A stretch of 64,000 nucleotides of DNA from Perognathus longimembris pacificus (GCF_023159225.1 NC_063180.1:9297297-9361296), one strand, 5' to 3'; counted from the stretch's first letter, positions 33,996-48,434 are shown. Numbers and translations are program-made. The notes: a model not told the origin generated them from the letters alone.

Positions 33996-34078
33996 TTCTT
34001 TTAGAGGGTATTTGATCTCAGGGCCTCACACTTGTTAGATACTGTTCTTATCGCTCAGTCATTCCACTGCCTCTTAAT
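33996..34078 (-). mobile_element. ID-like fragment
   Basis: 'atttgatctcagggcctcac', 'cttgttagatactgttctta' and 'cgctcagtcattccactgc' follow the reversed ID monomer order. Confidence 0.45.
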
Positions 34079-36550
34079 ATTTTTTTGTAGCTGATTGATA
34101 CTATGATTATTTTAAAGCTTATTTCTATAGTAAAATAATAGCATCGTAAATTGTAAAGCCCTGTAACATTGAAACTTTTTTTCTTCTTTCAATTCCTTTT
34201 TGCAAAGTAACTGAATTAGCATTAAGGTGACTGAAAAACATAGTAAGGTAATAACATCAAGAATAATTCTTGGTCTTAGCACCATTTTGTGAGTGTTTAG
34301 AATGGTATATTTAATGAACAGTTATTACTTTATCAGATTGAGTATGGAGTAGTTACCCACATTGTTTGCTAGCATATCTTATTGAACTCTAGGTCTTGTC
34401 ACTAAACTTCTTTGAATCATTAAGTTCTTTATGGTGTAGGTAGGCATAAGAGACAAAAGGAATACAGGCTGCATGTTTAGTTTGAGATTTGAAAATGACA
34501 AATGCTCCCATTCTCATTATCTGGTGTCATAGAGATCTTATTAAAAATGAAATCACTCTTAAAATACAGTAGCATGTAGGATGAAAATCAGTCATGGGTA
34601 AGTACCCTTCCAGTCCATTTCCCATTTTAATTCCCGTACACTCCTGGGTACTTTATAGTTATCATTCCCAGTCACAAGCCTTGCCTCTTTTGTATGTGCC
34701 CAGCCTTTAATAGGCAATGTCTTTCCTGTGTTCTTTTACATTGGGTGAATAATTTATGATAAAATACCTACTTACCAGGACTAAACTCAGACAGTTCATC
34801 TTTGCGAAATCTCTGTGTATTTATCCCACTCTACTTAAATAGAGGGTTCTCTTTGTTCTCAAGAATAGTACAAATGTCTGGGTTCCAGCACTTATCACTG
34901 ACTTTTTACCTATTTTTCCTTAAAATAGTATGACTGGTAAAAGGAGGATTCTGGCTAATGTGAAGCAGAGATTCGGGTTCAAGGTGCTTGCTAGGTCTGA
35001 ATGTAGTTCAGATCACAACTAAGCTAGCGAATGTGCTACTGCATATGAAAGTAAGTTTACTCTTCAAGTATAATATTTTATATGAAAATCAATACATATT
35101 TTTGACTCATTACTAAACACACTTATTATTTTTTAAATCTGATTCACCAAACTAACTTCATCACCAGTGTCTTTCCCTTCCTGTGCATTCTCTACAGACC
35201 TGATGTATTTTCTTACCCCAAAGGCAGAGTTGTCTTTTTAAAGATCATGTTAAGACCATACTGTGTAGAGACTCCTCACTACACTTAGAAAATATGTAAA
35301 CCAATGGGACAAGGGAAGCTCTTTTGTCTGAATTTGTTGATAGGGCATACATAGTCCCTTCCCGTAACTTCCAATTCTTTGTCTCATGATTAATTTGCTA
35401 AGGTCAAGAGAACTGGTTGTCTTTATTGATCCACCAATATTGAACTCTGTGAAAATCTCCTTTCTGAAAGAAGCTAGAGAAAAACATTCCCTATTCATTT
35501 ACCTGTGGACTCAACACCAGCAAGACAAGCACTCCATTTGTAGCTTGTCTACCACGCCTTGTAAGCTTAAGAAAAAGCAACTTGCTGGGACACTGCTCTT
35601 TGCATCTGGAGTACACTGCTTATTTCAATGAATATAATCTACCACTTTATTTGTCTGGCTTTGTCTTCCAGAATTTTGTATTTATTTTTTTGGAGTTTTG
35701 GTCAGCTTGTTTGTTTATGTGTTCTTTCTACCATCTATATTCTCTTCCTCGTTACTTGGATATATACTAGGCTCTGATGAAAGAAGGCATGCCTTTCTGT
35801 TTACCACAGCTACACCAATGCTTCACCCATGCCTGGTCATAGAGACACTTTATAAATATCCATTAAGCAAATGATTGAGAAATGAAGCCTCAGCTGCTTC
35901 CAGCCAGTGAGTAAACATGGAATAGTTCAGGATCAACAAAATAAGTGGGAAGAGAATGTGTGCCCCAGGATCTGACCTCTAGGAAAAATGACTAGAAGGG
36001 ATAATCAGGCTGTGAGACCATTATCATGGGAGCCTGGTTCATGTGAGGAACTTTCTCCCATTAGTTGATCTACAGTATAAATTAAGATCTATTGATGAGG
36101 AATGGAGTTATGAGCAATTCCAGAACAGTAATAATAAGCTAGAGCAAAATGTTGCAAATGCCCACATTCATATGCTGAATCCCTCTCCAGCAGCAAGAAT
36201 AATTCCAACATGTGAGGTCATGTCTATGGTGCAATTTATCTACTAAGAACCTTTGTCTAGTTTGACTTAGGACATGTATAGTAAAGATACCAATGTTTTA
36301 ACTGAATATAAGTGGAGAATTATACATAAGTAGGATAGAAATGGAAGAAATATTAACTCAGGTATTATCCAACAAATAAAAACATTATTTTTCCACTTAT
36401 GAACACGAAAAAGACTAGGAACATTTTTGGGTCCTAGGAATCAGGCATTCTTATCCATAACTTGTTGAATTATATATTTTTTCATTTTTTGGTAGTCAAT
36501 TTGACTATATACACAGTGTGTCATAAATGTTTATTTATTGAAACCTTAGA
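34079..36550. other. Unrecognised DNA with one old repeat end
   Basis: Mostly unrecognised AT-rich DNA. Positions 35825-35880 ('catgcctggtcatagagaca', then 'ataaatatccattaagcaaa') resemble the 3' end of a MIR or L2. 35215-35290 is faintly like another old repeat. No exon recognised. Confidence 0.4.
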
Positions 36551-37920
36551 AACAGTTTTGCAAGTATTGCTTTTGTAACCGTTTGTCTTTTTTACCCTGT
36601 AACTCTCGATTTTGGTATTCCCTTTCAGTTTCCTAGTACTGATATCTGTATACACAGTTTCCAATGTACTCAGATAAGATACAGAGATAGTGCAGGTACA
36701 ACCACAGGAAGGGGATACAAAAGGATCATCAACAGTAGAAGCTACGGTTTCACATGGCATGTTGAAAATAATTACAACACTGATCTAACAGTCATTTCCA
36801 TAACATGGAGTTCATTTCACTTAGCATCATCTTATGTGTTCATAAGGGTATAGCTATTGGGCTCTTGTGATCCTCTGCTGTGACTTGCCTAAACCTGTGC
36901 TAATTATTCCCTATGAGGGAGACCATAGAGTCTATGTTTCTTTGGGTCTGGCTCACTTCACTTAGTATAATTTTTTCCAAGTCTTTCCATTTCCTTACAA
37001 ATGAGGCAATGTCATTCTTTCTGATAGAGGCATAAAATTCCATTGTGTATATGTACCACATTTTCCTGATCCATTCATCTACTGAGAGGCATCTGGGTTG
37101 GTTCCAAATTCTAGCTATGACAAATTATGCTGCAATGAACATTGTTGTCCTGGTGGCTTTAGTGTGTTCTTGTTTGTGGTCTTTTGGGTAGATGCCCAAA
37201 AGTGGGGCTGCTGTGTCACAGGGGAGCTCAGGAATGCAAAGTTGTTTCAATATAAGCAAGTCATTTAATGTAATCCACCACATCAACCAGAGCACGGTAA
37301 AGAACCACATGGTTATATCTCTGGATGCAGAAAAGGCATTCGATAAAATCCAGCACCCATTTATGCTAAAAGCCCTGGAAAAACTGGGATTCCAGGGAAC
37401 ACTCCTGAATAGAATAAAGGCAGTCTATGACGAACCAACAGCAACCATAAGTCTAAATGGTGAAAAACTAGAGCTAGTCCCTTTATAATCAGGATCATGA
37501 CAGGGATGTCTGCACTCTTCCCTTCTCTTAAACATAGTACTAGAATTCCTAGCCAGAGCAATTAGGCAAGAAGAAAATATAAAGGGGATCCAAATAGGAA
37601 AATATGAAGTTAAACTTTTTCTCTTCGCAGATGACATGATCCTATACATGAAGAATCCCATTGACTCTACTCCCAAGCTACTAGAGCTGATCCACAACTT
37701 TGGTAAAGTTGCAGGATATAAAATAAACCGTCAAAAATGAATGGCATTTCTATATGCTAATGGTCCAAATGCCGAGGCTGAAATCAGGAAAGCAACTCCT
37801 TTGGCAATAGCCTCAAAAAACATAAAATACCTAGGAATAACCTTAACCAAAGAAGTGAAAGACCTCTTTGATGAGAACTTTAAAAACATGAAAAACGAAA
37901 TTAAGGCAGAACTAAGGAAA
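36551..37920 (-). mobile_element. L1 with 5' inversion (twin priming)
   Basis: 36551-37228 is the lineage B 3'UTR and ORF2 C-terminus in reverse. At about 37229 the orientation flips, and 37229-37920 reads forward through the ORF2 reverse transcriptase: [26 protein letters not shown], then FADDM near 37625 and KVAGYKI. This is the head-to-head layout left by twin-primed reverse transcription. The last ~150 bp of the 3'UTR and the tail are missing at the left end, so the outer boundary is altered. The forward part has stops at 37486, 37498 and 37738. Confidence 0.8.
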
Positions 37921-37946
37921 TGGATATTTGTTTATCATTATGTTTC

Positions 37947-38149
37947 TTTTGTTTGTTTGAAGTCCTGGGGCTTGAACTCGGGGCATGGGCACTGTCCCTG
38001 ACTTCTTTTTGCTCAAGGCTAGTACTCTACCACTTGAGACACAGTTCCACTTCCGACTTTTTATGTTTATGTGGTGCTGAGTAATCGAACCCAGGGCTTC
38101 TTGCATGAAAGGCAAGCACGCTACTGCTAAGCCATATTCCGAGCCTACA
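37947..38149 (-). mobile_element. Dimeric ID-like SINE
   Basis: Reversed unit with target-site duplication attatgtttc at 37937-37946 and 38150-38159. It is more diverged than the young copies. It inserted directly next to, or in, the 5' edge of the inverted L1. Confidence 0.85.
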
Positions 38150-38159
38150 ATTATGTTTC

Positions 38160-39179
38160 CTACTGTAATAACAAGCCACAATCTCATTTATTTCTGTCAT
38201 ACACCGTGGATAAACAGTGTGAGAAGGAAAAATAATACACTGTACTTTCTGCACTCATCCAGGAATGCAGGCTGACAGAAGCCCTGTCTTACAGCTTGTG
38301 GCTCGGGTGAAAATTGTCTTTGCCATGCACTGGAAGGTAGAGGAGATTCTTATGCATCAGAAGAAGTGCATAAGTGCCCAGGTGTATAGCTTACCTGCCA
38401 AGACAGAATCATATGACATCAGTTAGATGTAAGAAAGGGTGGGAAATGTAGTCCTCTTCGAATCCCTAAGCTAGGACGGTGGATTGTGGACCCTTAATGA
38501 AGAGCTAGTTGTCATTGCCACAAATGTTTGTGCTATGAAACTATGAAATAATGACACCAAAGACTATTTACTAATGTATAAAAAATTACTATTGGTCTAA
38601 GTATTCAAGGACAATAAACAAAATTTTCAAATCCATACTTTTTCTATAGCTGCTAGAGGATGTATAAGGTGAATTTGAAGGGAAGAAATTGTTTAAAGAA
38701 AGAAGAAATAGGCTTTGGTATACTCTCTATACATTCCCAAATGCAATTATATAGCTTAAGTAATTTGGTCATTCTCCCTGTATTCCAAGAGTATTTAATC
38801 TTAGGTATGATTACCAGAAGTGAAACAGTTTAGTTGGAGAATGATAAGGGACAAAGCTTGCCTTTTCTTGCCAATTTTTGAAAATGCAATTACCTCTTAA
38901 GATTGCTCAGCAACAAAGGGTATGCACCTGTCCCCAGCCTGGCCTGCATGCTCACTGTGTGGGAAAGCTATAGGATTTGAGTGTGAGGGCTCCTTAGGCT
39001 TCCCAAACAAGCTAAGGGAGCTTTGCCTGGAGTCCAGTATGTGCATGGATGCCATTCCCTGCACCATTTGTTGATTCCAAATGTATCTTTAATTTCCAGT
39101 CAGCAAAATAAAAGCTAATGTCTATTGGAGTGCAATTTTCCACTCACCCCTTTGAAATTTTCCCCATTTGAACTATTTT
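38160..39179. other. Unrecognised DNA
   Basis: Nothing recognised. Confidence 0.45.
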
Positions 39180-39194
39180 GGATCTTTCATTTTG

Positions 39195-39396
39195 AATTTT
39201 TTTTTGCCAGTCCTGAGGCTTGGACTCAGGGCCTGAGCACTGTCCCTGGCTTCTTTTTGCTCAAGGCTAGCCCTCTACCTCTTGAGCCACAGCACCACTT
39301 TTGGCATTTTCTATATATATGGTGCTGAGGAATCGAACCTAGGACCTCATGTATATGAGACGAGCACTTCACCACTATGCCATATTCCCAGCCCCT
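39195..39396 (-). mobile_element. Dimeric ID-like SINE
   Basis: Complete reversed unit with a 15-bp target-site duplication ggatctttcattttg (39180-39194 and 39397-39411). Confidence 0.9.
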
Positions 39397-39411
39397 GGAT
39401 CTTTCATTTTG

Positions 39412-39961
39412 TAGCAACCTGGGGAGTACATTTGGGAAATCACTATTAACTGATGCTATCAAATAACTATTTGAGTTCTAGTGTGTGTGTAGCTGTTACA
39501 TACTTGGGTATAGGGTTTGAAGGGCAGTATCTTGAAAAGTAAATTTAATATTGAGTCATATGTGTTATGATTCTGGTGCTGCTACACTGTCTTTTGAAAT
39601 GAGTTTGACTCCTCTTCACTTTTTCAAGCAGCACATCACACTTTTCATCGACTCTATATCAAGATGGTTCTTTTACTTCTCAGAGAAATGAAAAGAACAT
39701 GTGTTTTTGAGTTAAAGACTTAAAGATGTGAGGCATGAATAATGAAGCAAATTTTCTTGACACTATCACCTAGGTTCTAAGTTTAATTATTTTAGGAAAG
39801 ATCATTTTATGTAGTTGTAAAGATGCAATGAAATGTAGGCCAGAGTTTGAAACATAACCTTTTCTTCTGATGAAATGTTCTCCTTTTTTTCCTTGATACT
39901 TCTTTTTATGTGAAATATCCAGTTAGAATGCTGAAATATTTGCTAGGGAAAAATATATTCT
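39412..39961. other. Unrecognised DNA
   Basis: Nothing recognised. Confidence 0.45.
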
Positions 39962-40135
39962 AAGCCAGGTGCTGGTGCCTCACATCTATAATCCTAGTCA
40001 GCACACTCAGAACTAAGTGTCTCTGTTTAATGCCAGCAAAAAACTGAAAGTGGAGATTCTAGTGGTATAGCATGAGCTTCAATGAAAAACTGACTGAGAG
40101 TATGAGGTCATGAGTTTAAATCCCAGTGTGAAAAA
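39962..40135 (+). mobile_element. B1/ID composite SINE, diverged
   Basis: 'aagccaggtgctggtgcctc', 'acatctataatcctagtcag' and a terminal 'gagtttaaatcccagtgtg' follow the composite order, with many changes. Confidence 0.5.
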
Positions 40136-41727
40136 ATACATTCTAACAGATTCAGATTACAAAATATTTTTCAAAGTGACAAAAAGAGTTCAGTTTATTC
40201 TCAAATTTTTATTAAACTTAAATACTTCTGTTTTAAATAAAGTACATATAAAGGAGACATGGGGATAATTTTACAATGTATTATCTTAGTATTGGGAGCA
40301 TTCACAGGCAAATGTATGTGATTTATGTTTAAGAAAAACTCAGATTTTTTGCATCATTAGCATACTAACTTAAAGGAGAGAGTATTTGTCTCAGTTGTCT
40401 CAAGATGCTAGACCTAGACCCTTTCTCTAGATTACTCAGTGTTCAAGTCATACATAATGAGTTCCCAACTAATTCCAGCCTAGTATGTATATGTTTATGT
40501 ACATATGTACATATACTATTATAAATCCTACATGCTGCATATTTAGTTTTTATTTCTCTACTGTATTGCTCAATCTGTGGGGCAGCAGTCTGGTTATCTG
40601 TCTTGCATATGCTGTTTTATTTTTCCTCTGATACACTGCCTCAACGTGATGACTTTTCCTAAACTAACCACTACCAAGGCACAAGTTATGGAGTCAGTAG
40701 CGCCAAAGTACAACTCCTGCTGTTGCTTGCCAGAGCACCATGATACATGCCTTTTGTACTCCTATAGGCTAGCTAAAGCACAGGTGTGCACTCAAGTGTC
40801 AAAACTTCTGACATATAATACCTTCACATCCTCTATTTTGCTGGCTTAATCAGTCACCCTGGCAAGAAGATTTTTGTACAAATTGTTTGTGAAGCTGCTT
40901 TTTCATTATATGTCACTGAATATGCTTGATTCTAGGAAGGAATTATGGAAATCAGAGCATAGAATAATTGAAGTGCCCTACACTATTGTATACACACTCA
41001 CCATGACAGTGTAGTATAAAATAAACCTGGCACAGATGTGTACAGTATGACTATAGAGTCTAGAAACAAGAAAAGGTAATCTGTACTTTAGGGTGCAAGG
41101 TAGTGCTTAGTTTTGAGAGGGAAGAAGAGTTAAAACTATGATATAAGAGGGGGTTTCATGGCAGTGACACTACTCTTACTTTTGATTTAGTTAATGATCA
41201 TATTAGAAGATTCACTTGGTAATTATTCATGCAGTTCTGAGGTTTCCATTGTTTCTTTTGTATTGTTTAAAAAAACATACAATGGCAGAGCTTCTGTAAT
41301 TAGGTGGTTCAATGATATGCAAGGATATATCCTTAAATCATCTACAATCATCTTGTCTGTATAGGGTGTGAGATTAAGGCTGTTGAATTTGTTTTGACAT
41401 TATGAGTCTGACTTAAACTTGACTCTCTGTGTACTCAACTGTAATGTAACTTGAGAGGTAAACAGACTGTAAACCAGTATTGTGGCAAGTAGCTGGATTA
41501 GAGCCAGTGTTGATCATGAGCAACCAAGTGTTCAGACTGTGTTCAGATAGGACATGTAAACTATAAACAATCAGGCTGGGTCTACCTCATATTTATATTC
41601 TGAATGCATTGCCTTTCCTCTGTCTATAAATAACACCTGCCATATGGTAGAATGAGGTGTTCTTAACCATTTTGTTTTACTGCTGCTTGGCCATAGAATT
41701 GAAAATAAAATCAATTAAGATCTATAA
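40136..41727. other. Unrecognised DNA
   Basis: AT-rich, with short TATG/TACA words at 40485-40520. The 90-codon open frame at 40577-40849 shows no known protein. Confidence 0.45.
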
Positions 41728-41952
41728 AACTAGCCAGATACTGGTGGCATATGCCTGTCATCCTTAGCCCCTCTGAGATTTGGAGTATGATTCAAAGCTA
41801 CCACTTGAAGAAAAGTCTGTGATACTCCATTTCCAAAATAGCTAGCAAAAAGCTAAGCTGGGGGAGTGGATCAAATAGAGCACCAGAAATGAGCAAGAAA
41901 GATTAGTGAGTTTGAGACCCTGTGTTCAAACTCAAAGATCTGAAAAAAAAAA
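41728..41952 (+). mobile_element. B1/ID composite SINE, diverged
   Basis: 'agccagatactggtggcata', then 'tgcctgtcatccttagcc', and a right part ending 'aaactcaaagatctg' plus an A-tail. Confidence 0.6.
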
Positions 41953-42324
41953 CCCTACATTTTAATTTTGCTTTTTTTGTACAAAAAACATAGCTGAAAA
42001 TCTAGCCTTATTAGCCTCTTGGTATCATCATAAACTTCATCATAAAGGTCTTTCTTTTTCTGGGTCAGGCCCAAAATATTAATGCTCTTTTTACTTCTTT
42101 ACTTGTGAATATAGATTGAGAGGTCCCAGAGTGGTTTATTCTTAAACTATGTCTTTTTCTAAAAATTGTATGGTGTAGCTTCTATACTTTCTGATGCTTT
42201 AAATTATTTCAACATTTAATAATTGTCCTTATATATCTACTTCATTTTTGGACATTATCATGTAGTAAAGATGAAAGAACATTGCACTTGGTGTCCTGAA
42301 GACTTGATTTAAAACCTGATCTGC

Positions 42325-42575
42325 CTTTTTTTTTTTTTTTTTTTACTGCTCCTAGACTTAAACTCAGGGCCTGGGCACTGCCTCTGCGCCTCTTTGTGGT
42401 CAAGGCTAACACTGTACCACTTGAGCCACAGTGCCATTTATGGCTTTTTCTGAGTTTATTACATCTAAGAGTCTCATAGAATTTCCTACCCTGGCTGATG
42501 TTCAACCATGATCCTCAGACCTCAGCCTCCTGAGTAGCTAGGATTAGAGGTGTGAGCCATTGGTATCCAGCTCAT
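42325..42575 (-). mobile_element. B1/ID composite SINE
   Basis: Poly-T, 'agacttaaactcagggcctg', 'gtaccacttgagccacagtg', then 'tcagcctcctgagtagctag' and 'ggattagaggtgtgagcca'. Complete copy. Confidence 0.8.
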
Positions 42576-42589
42576 CTGTATATTTTAAC

Positions 42590-42700
42590 TACATAATTTA
42601 GGGTACGTTACTTTAGCCCACTGAGTCTTAGTTTTCTCATCTTAAAATGAAAATAGCCATGTTTACCTAGCATAGTGTTGGAGTGGGACAAAACTTCTTT
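42590..42700 (+). repeat. MIR fragment
   Basis: 'tacgttactttagcccactg', 'agtcttagttttctcatctt', 'aaaatgaaaatag' follow the MIR core order. Confidence 0.55.
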
Positions 42701-43666
42701 CTCATTTTCCTTGGGTCTTGATTTGGCCACAAATAAAGTCAACTCAAGACTGATTAACAGAAGAAAAACCACATTTAACTAGGTAGATACACAAGGAAGT
42801 CTCAGAAAAGTAACTCAAAGAAGATTAAGATAATTGTAGCTTACACAGATGTTCTTCAATTTACAACTTGTATACATCCAATAAACCTATCATAAATTGA
42901 AAGTAGAAGTTCAAATGCATTTAATACATCTCACCTACTGAACAGCCTCACTTAGCAACACATACCCTATAGGGTGTTGGCTGTATATTCTGCTGCCCAG
43001 TGGTTCATTGAGGACTGAAGGTCCCAGCGCTGTGTTTCATTGTGAAGGAGTGCCCACAGCATATGGCCAGCTCAGACAAGATTGAGCATCAAAATCTGAA
43101 GAGAGGGTTTCATTGACCATATGTTGTGTACATAACAGCATTAAGTTGAAAGCTGTAAATTGAGCCACTGTAAGTCAGAAGCTCTGTTGTAAAGGTGGGG
43201 GGTGGTTGGTGGGGACAAAAGTTATAAAAGGAGGAGGAGGAATGTATGTTCATGAAAACTTTGTCAGGTAATAAACATTGTCTCGAGAAGCCTTTTTCTA
43301 GATATAGTTATTTTTCCTAATGCTGATTCCCTTTATGGATATAAATTTCTTTCTTGAAAAAGACAGCCCTTTAGAATTACTCCCATGTCTGCAGTTTCTC
43401 AGAATACCTAACTCAAAATAAGATGAAGAAGTATGTTTTGGGGGTTTCATATTCAAGAGACTATGGTGGTATTTCAGACTATGTATGCTAGGCAATAGCA
43501 GCTGTTTATAGTAAGGAACACAGTGAAAAACAATGAAGAATGCATGGTATTGAATTTTCCTCACAGAACACTAAGTCTGTGTACCTAATAAGCTATTTTT
43601 GAATCAAAGTGGTAAACTGGAAATGATTTTTTAGATCATCGGAGCGAATGCTTTTTTCTTTGCAAG
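42701..43666. other. Unrecognised DNA
   Basis: 42,700-42,800 ('ggccacaaataaagtcaact') could be a decayed LTR piece; otherwise nothing recognised. A G-rich stretch is at 43194-43240. Confidence 0.4.
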
Positions 43667-43681
43667 AATGTAGACTATTAG
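43667..43681 (+). repeat. Target-site duplication of WDR33 retrocopy, left
   Basis: AATGTAGACTATTAG here matches AATGTACAATATTAG at 44845-44859 at 13 of 15 positions. It brackets the pseudogene and its A-tail. Confidence 0.65.
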
Positions 43682-44844
<1,163 letters not shown>

Positions 44845-44859
44845 AATGTACAATATTAG

Positions 44860-46384
44860 AGGACATTGATATTTTTTAGGAAGAAAAAATGTAGGATGGA
44901 TTAAGTTAATTAACTTTATGATATTTTCTGAAATTAATTTTTTTTTACTGTTTTGCTTGTCAAAACAATAAGCCTCCTTAAGGAGCCTCACAAGAAATTA
45001 CAATAGGAAGTAAAACTTATTAAAAGTTATTAGGTTGTACAAAGAGCCTTCTATTTCATCATTTATATGTATTTTAATATACCCAGATATTCATTAAAAA
45101 CAGAAAAGAGGTATTTTTGTGAACTTACCAAATGTCTCTGTGCAGTTGGTTATTTTTGTTTAAGTAGAACAGATTAAAAAAACAATACTGAACTATAATA
45201 ATTGATTTAGGTCTACGAGGACAGTAAGTCCAGTGTCTGTTCTAATTCATGCTATTTACCACACCCAAAACCAAGGGATGCACTAATGGAAGATAAAAAC
45301 ATGAAGTAACAGTGGTAATGGTAACAGGTGCTATAAATTCAAGTGAGGTTGATTACTATTATATGACATAACATACTATTAAAGAATAAATCATTGATTG
45401 ATTTACTTACTAATGTAGTTAATGATTAAGCAAGTCCTTGGTGTCTATCATGGATATTTGTGGTGATTGATTTTGGCTTTAAAAAGTTAGCCATTACGTC
45501 ATGTACTTATGCATTCAGCAAAATCATTCCTGAGTTTTTATTATGTCTAATTATTGACAAATGTCCTTTAAAATTTAATTGGCTTATGCCCAACAATCCT
45601 CAATGGATGAAACAATATAGTAGCCTACATATAAGATTTACAAATTGTTATTCATAGACAGTTCACTGGGGTTCTTTATTAAGCATATTGTGTAGATGAT
45701 TTATTAAATTATCTGTGTAGCAGACAAGACTGATTTTAGAAAGCTGAGCTGATTTTTTTTGTGGCCCATCTTTTGCCAGGTATTAGAAAACATTGACCAA
45801 TGAATCAAGTTAACCGCAGAGGGAGTTTTGTTTTGCTAGTGAAGTGGCCATACATTCTTGAATTTGAGTATCTTCAGGTGGAGCAATTCCTAGAGGTCCC
45901 TGCTCCAGTGCTTCCATCAATATTGGTGTACTTGGGTATCTTTCTCTCATGTGCCTCAGGGTATGCAAGCTTGTGAAATTTGCTTCAGAGTAAATAACAC
46001 TGGAACACTGGGTACTGTCTATTCATATTTGAACTATTATGAAATCAATAAGAATATGAGAGTCTTTCTTGTGGCTATGCTAACCAATTATGTAAGGTGG
46101 CCTGTGTTCCAGAAATTTAACCATAATCATGTTGTATCAGCAGTCCAGATGTGAAATATGAACTAAATGAACCACTGAGGCATTGGTATAAGGTTGAAAA
46201 TGTGAAAAATATGGAAGATATTGTTATGTCCTTCAATGAGCTATCAATGAGAGAACTCTAGGGCCAATAAGCTGTAATACCTTTTCTACATCGTAAGAAA
46301 CACAGCCAACATTCTAAAACAAAACACAGGTTAACAGAAGGTTACCAATATTTCTTATAACACAGGAGCTGAGTTAGAAATGTT
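44860..46384. other. Unrecognised DNA
   Basis: AT-rich; no repeat or gene recognised. Confidence 0.45.
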
Positions 46385-46735
46385 TGTGTTCCTCTGCTAG
46401 AACCATCCTAGACATATACTAATTATTACAAATGAGGGAAACCGTGGAGCATATGTTTCTTTGGGTCTGACTAACTTCACTTAATATGATTTTTCCCAAG
46501 TCTTTCCGTTTCTTATGAATGGGGAGATCTTGTTCTTTGTGATGGAAGCATAGAATTCCATTGTGTGTGTGAATATATATATATCACATTTTCTTGATCT
46601 ATTTATCTACTGAGGGGCTAAATAGTTATGTACATATGACCATATAAGATAATGCTAATTGAAATCAACTATAAGATATGGAAACAAGAGGTTTTTCTTT
46701 GTTGATGTTTTTATATACCATGTGAAGTTATTTCT
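46385..46735. mobile_element. Rearranged L1 3' end
   Basis: 46385-46615 is the lineage B ORF2-end and 3'UTR region in reverse ('tttctttgggtctgactaac', 'atagaattccattgtg'). At about 46616 it flips: 46620-46732 reads forward ('ccatataagataatgctaat', 'ataccatgtgaa'). This is a head-to-head layout again suggesting inversion during insertion, though heavily decayed. Confidence 0.65.
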
Positions 46736-46739
46736 TTTT

Positions 46740-47395
46740 TAATTAAAAAAAATTCTTTACTGTCAAAGTGATGTACAGAGGGGTTACAGTTTCATACATA
46801 AGGCAGTACATACTTTTATCCAACTTGTTACCTTCTCCCTCATTCACCACCCTGCCTTCTCCCCTCCTCATTTCCCTCCCCCCCCCATGAGTTTACAGTT
46901 GGTTTACACCGTATAGTTTTATAAGTATTGCTGTTTCATTGGTTTGTCTTTTGTCCTTTGTCTCTTCATTTTGGTATTCCCCTTTCCTTCCCTAGTTCCA
47001 ACATACATATATACAATATCTAGAGTATCAAAATATGTTACAGTAATATCAGGGGTAAAACCATGTGGAAGAAAGACAAAAGAAAAAGGCATAATTTCAT
47101 ATGGCATGTTGAAAATAACAACGATAAACCACTTGTTTCCATAACTTGGAGTTCATTTTGCTTAGCATCATCTTGTGTGTTCATATTGAACTATTATGAT
47201 CTTCTGCTAGGATTATCCTAGACATATACTAATTATTCCTAATGAGGGAAACCATGGAGTCAATGTTTGTTTGGATCTGGCTCATTTCACTTAGCATGCA
47301 TTTTTCCAAGTCCCTCCATTTTCTTATGAATTGTTTAGTGTCATTCTTTCTCATAGAGGCATAGAATTCCATTGTGTATAAATTTTTTGTTGTTT
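46740..47395 (-). mobile_element. L1 3' end, 5'-truncated
   Basis: Reversed tail, 'ttacagtttcatacataagg', C-rich polypyrimidine tract (46851-46888), then 3'UTR through 'atagaattccattgtgtata'. Lineage B type. Confidence 0.8.
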
Positions 47396-47772
47396 TTAAT
47401 GTACTGTATTAAGCTGTTTCTTTTTTCTTTGATTTTTTTTCTTTCCTACGGTTTATCCCCTGTTGTCACTGTTTTTGGTTTTTGTACCCTGGGTATTGTA
47501 TATATGTTTGTCTGATTTGGGGAAGGAAAGGGGAACAACATAATGGTGAAACAAAGATAAAAGCTGAACCAATGCAACAGCCATACTGACAAGACAATAT
47601 GTTGAAAATGAACTGTAGAATTTGGGGGGTGGGGGAGTTGAGGGGAGGGAACATGGGAAAAAACAAGGGAGGGGGTAACAATGTTTGACAAGAATGTACT
47701 CATTACCTTGTGTATGTATCTGTAACTCCTCTGTACATCACCTTGACAATAAAAATTAAATTAAAAAATGGT
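47396..47772 (+). mobile_element. L1 3' end (3'UTR)
   Basis: Forward 3'UTR beginning near 'tgttgtcactgtttttggtt' and 'ccctgggtattgtatatatg'. It contains the G-rich tract 47621-47675 and ends 'gtaactcctctgtacatcac', AATAAA and an A-rich tail. It lies head to head with the preceding fragment. Confidence 0.8.
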
Positions 47773-48150
47773 TTTGTTAGTGTGAGAAAATATTTAACAC
47801 AATAACTTACTGGAGCAAAACCTTATTTTGTCTCATAGCACATTGCTGCCTAGCCCCATGCACTCAGGCAGGGCATCCTGCTGGCAGGAGCCTGTGGCAG
47901 AGGCTATTCACCCCATGTCAGAAAGTAGAGAATAAGAAAAAGCCACAAAAAAAGAAAGAAAGAAAGGGCCCCAGGGACCTGGAGAGACCAGGTCACAGTT
48001 GCCTATATCCTGTGACCTACAGCCTGCTGAGCTGAGCTACAGCCTATGACCAGACTGTACCACCTCAAGTTTCCAGAACCTCTCAAACTCACATGGTGAG
48101 CTGAGACTGTCATCAACACATGAGCCTGTGGGAAAGATTTCATATTCAAA
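47773..48150 (-). repeat. Unclassified interspersed repeat, possible
   Basis: 'ttactggagcaaaaccttat' and 'gcaggagcctgtggcagagg' followed by a GAAA-rich patch (47950-47968). The layout resembles the reverse of the block at 3850-4140; family unknown. Confidence 0.3.
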
Positions 48151-48434
48151 TCACAACAGGAAGCTTTAGGAAGAAGAACAAAGGCATAAGGAAAACAATT
48201 CACTTTAACAGTTAAATTCAGCCCCAAATGGGTAAAAATGTGATTGCATGAAAGGTTATAGCCTAGTGACTCTTCAGACTGGTTTTGGCCTCTATGTGGC
48301 ATTCCTTCCTCCTGATCATGGGGCAGCATCTCTTCTGGAAATGGAGTTTTATGATTTGCTACCAGAAAAGGTAAGTCAGAGAATTTCTTTATGGTGAGTT
48401 CTTAAACAGCAGTGATACCTTTAGGCTTTAGTTT

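Noticed and set aside
40577..40849. 90-codon frame with several cysteines
   Set aside because: No homology recognised, no splice context or codon pattern; consistent with chance.
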